From positions 3,100,001-3,164,000 of the forward strand of contig JANFAH010000006.1 in NCBI GenBank assembly GCA_024663395.1: a stretch of 64,000 nucleotides of DNA, written 5' to 3'. How positions within the stretch are numbered: position 1 is the first letter of the stretch; each line of letters opens with the position of its first letter. This stretch comes from Pisolithus tinctorius (lineage: Eukaryota; Basidiomycota; Agaricomycetes; Boletales; Pisolithaceae). The translations under genes and the position numbers were made by a program. The notes beneath the pieces are model-generated. The model did no database searches. It saw only the letters and a program-made list of their open reading frames with translations, and was not told the DNA's origin. Shown here piece after piece: positions 61,011-64,000 of the stretch.

Positions 61011-62467
61011 TCAGGACCACACCCTCCCAACACCCCCACACCTCTGACACGCGGTCAGATCAAATAAAAATGAGACATCCATACCTGTTCCTCCGCATCT
61101 CGAACACATTTGTCCGCCGAGACGGGGATCGCCTGGTGGGATGGGTTGGGCATGTGGGACTGGTGGAGATGTACCCATCCCGAGAGGCGGATTGTAGATA
61201 TAGTAGGATGGGCCGCTAGCTTGCGGTGTGGGCGCTGACGCATACGACGATGAGGGAGGGAGTGAGAGGGGCGGTTCCGATATGGAGCGGAGGTGTGGTG
61301 CAGATGGACGCGGCGGCTGTATGTGAGGTGAGTTTGGATTAGAGGGAGGAACGATGCGTCCCATTCGAGGGCGACCACTCGAGGCTGGGTTAATAAGGTG
61401 AAGCGGGAGGGGCCGTTGCATTCTGCTATTGGAAGTCGAGTCTGACGAGGGCCAAGGTGCATATGCAAGTGCACCCGTGTACGGCTTCCCGTACTTCTCC
61501 CAACACTTTCGACAGGGATGTGATGGGTCGTAATCTTTATAACCGGTATTATGGCCTTGATACACGCGGGTCAGTTGGCGAAGGATAGGGAGAGATATCG
61601 AGGAGAAGTAGACGCACATTTCCAACACGCATGGCCTTTTGGGTAGACCAACAACATCCCATCCCTTAACAAGGGATGGCCTGGTACAGGTACTCTTGTC
61701 GGACGCCCGTCGTCCGGTACGTCAGGCCGTGACGACGGTGAGGCTGGTGGGCTGATGGGAGATACAGGCCCGGGTGCGGGTGCAGGCGCAGGCGCAGGAG
61801 GTGCATACGACGGCGCATAGGGACCCTGGGGATTAGGTGGGTATGATGATGCGTACGCACCCCTATTCACTTGTTGGGCTGCTAACACCCTGTCATCGTA
61901 CGCACCCGATAGGGCGTCGACGACATCTCTGACTGTATTGACAAGGTTGCCAATCAGCCCGCCACCGCTGCTGCTACCAGGTGTATGTCCTTGTGGGTAC
62001 TTTACAGCGTGCATCCGAGAGCTGGTCCAGGTATGGTGTTGCGGGGTGTATGGCCGAGATTGGGATTGTGGACGAGGAGGATCGGAGCGGTAAGCTTGAC
62101 CGGGTGCTTGGTACCATTGTGGTTGTTCCGTCGGAGGGCTCAGGACGATGTCTGGAGTAGGCATCGGTGTTGGCATGGCACGAGATGGGAGTGGGGGTGG
62201 CAGCCTTGATGGCTGGGATGGTGGTGGTTGAAATGGCCTTCGCGGACCTACTTCTATTGTTTCCTCGCCAAGAGCTGGGTCTGCAGCGGGAGTATAAGCT
62301 GGGGGAAGATCCTCTTCGAGCTCTAGCAAGGTCAACCTTTGTTCTGCATGGCCGGGTGATCTGCGACTGGGAGATGTTGGTGGTTGCAAGGGTGATGACA
62401 TGGATGGGCCTGGAGCTGAGGAGGGTCGAGCCGGAGCAGATCTGAATGGATGCCTGGTCGACAGCAT
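61011..62467 (-). CDS. HUA1: HUA1-like zinc-finger protein with a PPxY motif
   Basis: Cytoplasmic protein related to yeast Hua1, with J-protein-type CxxCxGxG zinc motifs and links to ubiquitin-dependent trafficking. Met 62467 starts MLSTRHPFRSAPARPSS. LELEEDLPPAYTPA (about 62330) holds a PPAY motif of the kind bound by WW domains of Rsp5-type ligases. A long Pro/Ser/Tyr-rich disordered region follows. After the junction at about 61622 (donor GTGCGTC) the Cys-rich core reads ACWKCHNTGYKDYDPSHPC and RKCWEKYGKPYTGALAYAPW. The end has CSRCGGTG and CQRCGGVGRVWS, stop 61011, read through without an intron. An in-frame Met at 62578 gives a longer alternative N-terminus. Confidence 0.85.
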
Positions 62468-62716
62468 CCTGGCTTGTAAGTCATTAGTAGTAGAGACTGC
62501 GCAGTGACTGCACCCCTCAGTAGGGGGGTCGATTAAACCCCACACAGTAAACCCATTCAGAGATCGGAACATGCTCATATGTGTATATAGCCATTAGTTA
62601 CAGTAAGTGCACGAACCCGTAAATGCACAAAAAGCAACACGAACAGAAAAAAAAAGCGGCCATCGACGACAGCGACAATCCGACACGAACCATCCATTCG
62701 TCCCTTGATCTACAAT

Positions 62717-63617
62717 TCAATCTTCCTCGTCACTCTGAGCATCCGTGAGCTTGCTCAACGTCAGCCCATCGAACGGTTCTACACCCGGACAAACGCAAGA
62801 AAATATTAGTCCAACACCGACATAGGATTCTACCAGAGTAACACCTACGCCCTGGCGAATCTCCATGTCTCGCATGGTACGCCCCCAACGACGGCGACGG
62901 CGTCGGTGGCATTGAACTCGTTGAGGAGGTCAGTGACGCATTGAATGGCGAGGGTGTGCTGGGCATAGAATAGTAGAGCGTACGCGAAGGTGTCGAGAGT
63001 GGTGAAGAGGTGTATAAGGAGGATGTGCGCTGGGGGGCTCGGGGACCCATACTTGACTGTGTATCCATCCCGCGTACAAAATAAAATAAAAGGCGTTCAT
63101 CAATCAAAGGATTGCCTCAAATACGCAAAGTAGAAAAACGGCATGATACACACAGCAGGCGATAAAATTGAACGTCGCTTTTTCTGACTCTGAGGCGTAA
63201 CTTGCAGGGCTTTTGCAGGAGAAACATGTGTGGAGTGTGGTTTTCGGGGGTATCTTAGCGCGTAGGCAGCTTGGGCGGTGTTCAGAATCAGAAGGGCTAA
63301 GAAGCCTAATTCTGGACAGCAGCAGATCAACTTTGGTCGAGTGTAGGTGACGTGGATTATGGGTACATACCGGTAGCGCAAACTCCCCACAAAAACCCTA
63401 TATCGCTTTGTCCACGGTCACGCACGACATTGGCAGCCGTCCACAACGAAGGAAGAGGTAAAATATGTGTGGTCACGACCAGCGCGACCAAGCCAACGGT
63501 AGAATTGCGAAGACGGATGAGGGCCTCGTTTTTGTAGGGCTTGATGCAATTGGGAATGTCATTGGCTTTGGACGCTGAGAACACCCCAGGGACATGCGGA
63601 GAGCTCGGGGGGGGCAT
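62717..63617 (-). CDS. POM34: Nucleoporin POM34-like (NPCC domain)
   Basis: Small integral membrane nucleoporin of the nuclear pore membrane ring. Start 63617, MPPPSSPHVPGVFSAS; then NEALIRLRNSTVGLVALVVT with the first membrane helix (VGLVALVVTTHILPLPSLW). The second follows after an intron near 63370 (LGFLALLILNTAQAAYALRY). The soluble tail is Ser/Pro/Thr-rich (RTLYYSMPSTPSPFNASLTS). The last exon QPFDGLTLSKLTDAQSDEED ends at 62717. Two close membrane helices followed by a Ser/Pro-rich tail are typical of fungal Pom34. It lies tandem to HUA1 on the same strand, 250 bases upstream. Confidence 0.82.
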
Positions 63618-63814
63618 CTTCAACGACTTGCCAGTCCAACGGGGCCACCGCCAAATACGGCTGGCCACGTGCACGTGACATGCCCAAATCACCCGCTGCA
63701 ACTCGGAACTCGATGTCACCGTCTGACAATCAAAGATCTGTGTTCGGCCTCGTCACCAACTGGACCTCCCTGCCCAACACCGCATCTTGACTCGCGAGAA
63801 ATGGATGTATGAAT

Positions 63815-64000
63815 TGACATGTAAGTTAATGAGAGAACCTGACTTATTTCTTTTGGATCACGGGCGGTTGACCAGTGGGTCTGGCATGTAATCCCCGCAG
63901 AATGGAGCATATTTCTAGATTGATCGAAGACAGACATATGGACGGCGGACGAATTTAGGGCATGGCATAGCCTCTTCTAACAGGCGGACGTGCCCATTCT
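63815..64000 (-). repeat. Dispersed repeat, right copy of an inverted pair
   Basis: Reverse complement of this stretch matches 3825-4010; see that entry. The match runs to the last base of the window, so the element probably continues beyond it. Confidence 0.7.

Noticed and set aside
1..64000. Laccase-centred secondary-metabolite gene cluster
   Set aside because: No polyketide, peptide or terpene-cyclase backbone gene is present. ERG9 is a housekeeping sterol gene, and the genes between the laccases are unrelated.

Overview
This window is nuclear DNA of a filamentous basidiomycete, most likely an Agaricomycete. Nearly every gene is split by many introns of about 50-60 nt with GTRNGT donors. 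The gene content is fungal: three multicopper laccases, a Zn2Cys6 regulator, a DUF6533-type membrane protein, squalene synthase, coronin, RSC7, HUA1 and POM34. Three full laccases plus a decayed fourth suggest a wood- or litter-decaying lifestyle; I cannot name the species.

Layout. 0-2.7 kb: a Zn2Cys6 transcription factor, minus strand, running off the left edge. 3.8-4.0 kb: one copy of a dispersed repeat whose inverted partner lies at the right edge (63.8-64.0 kb). 4.7-11.5 kb: two paralogous genes for an unrecognised protein family built from a repeated C-x2-C ... W-x2-H-x3-C unit, with a glycolipid-transfer-protein gene and a doubtful minus-strand gene between them. 11.5-17.7 kb: gene-poor, holding a degenerate copy of the 3' part of the next gene. 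17.75-21.6 kb: a long coiled-coil protein. 22.3-24.5 kb: laccase 1. 26.2-27.9 kb: RSC7. 28.1-32.1 kb: an M28 vacuolar membrane protease. 33.1-35.3 kb: laccase 2. 35.6-37.6 kb: coronin. 38.1-39.6 kb: DUF6533 membrane protein. 40.4-42.5 kb: a small conserved-looking protein divergent from ERG9. 42.8-43.5 kb: laccase pseudogene. 45.3-47.4 kb: Mgs1/WRNIP1 AAA ATPase, with a 1.64-kb transposon (47.34-48.97 kb) inserted at its 5' end. 49.5-51.5 kb: laccase 3. 52.5-55.0 kb: RCC1-repeat plus PHD-finger protein. 55-58.3 kb: no firm gene. 58.3-58.8 kb: Bet1/Sft1-type SNARE. About 60.1-60.6 kb: a decayed coding relic. 61.0-63.6 kb: HUA1 and POM34.

Most genes are unrelated housekeeping genes in mixed orientations, so there is no classic biosynthetic cluster. 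The laccases are the one functional theme. They differ in the type-1 copper surroundings (Phe, Phe with an altered L4 motif, and Met at the axial position), which predicts different redox potentials. The most novel items are the C2HC-repeat family, the transposon in the zinc-finger-coding 5' end of the Mgs1 homologue, the Met-axial laccase, and a GLTP homologue that lacks two glycolipid-binding residues. Splice sites were assigned by eye from consensus, reading frame and family alignment; outer gene boundaries are given and internal exons are quoted where worked out.
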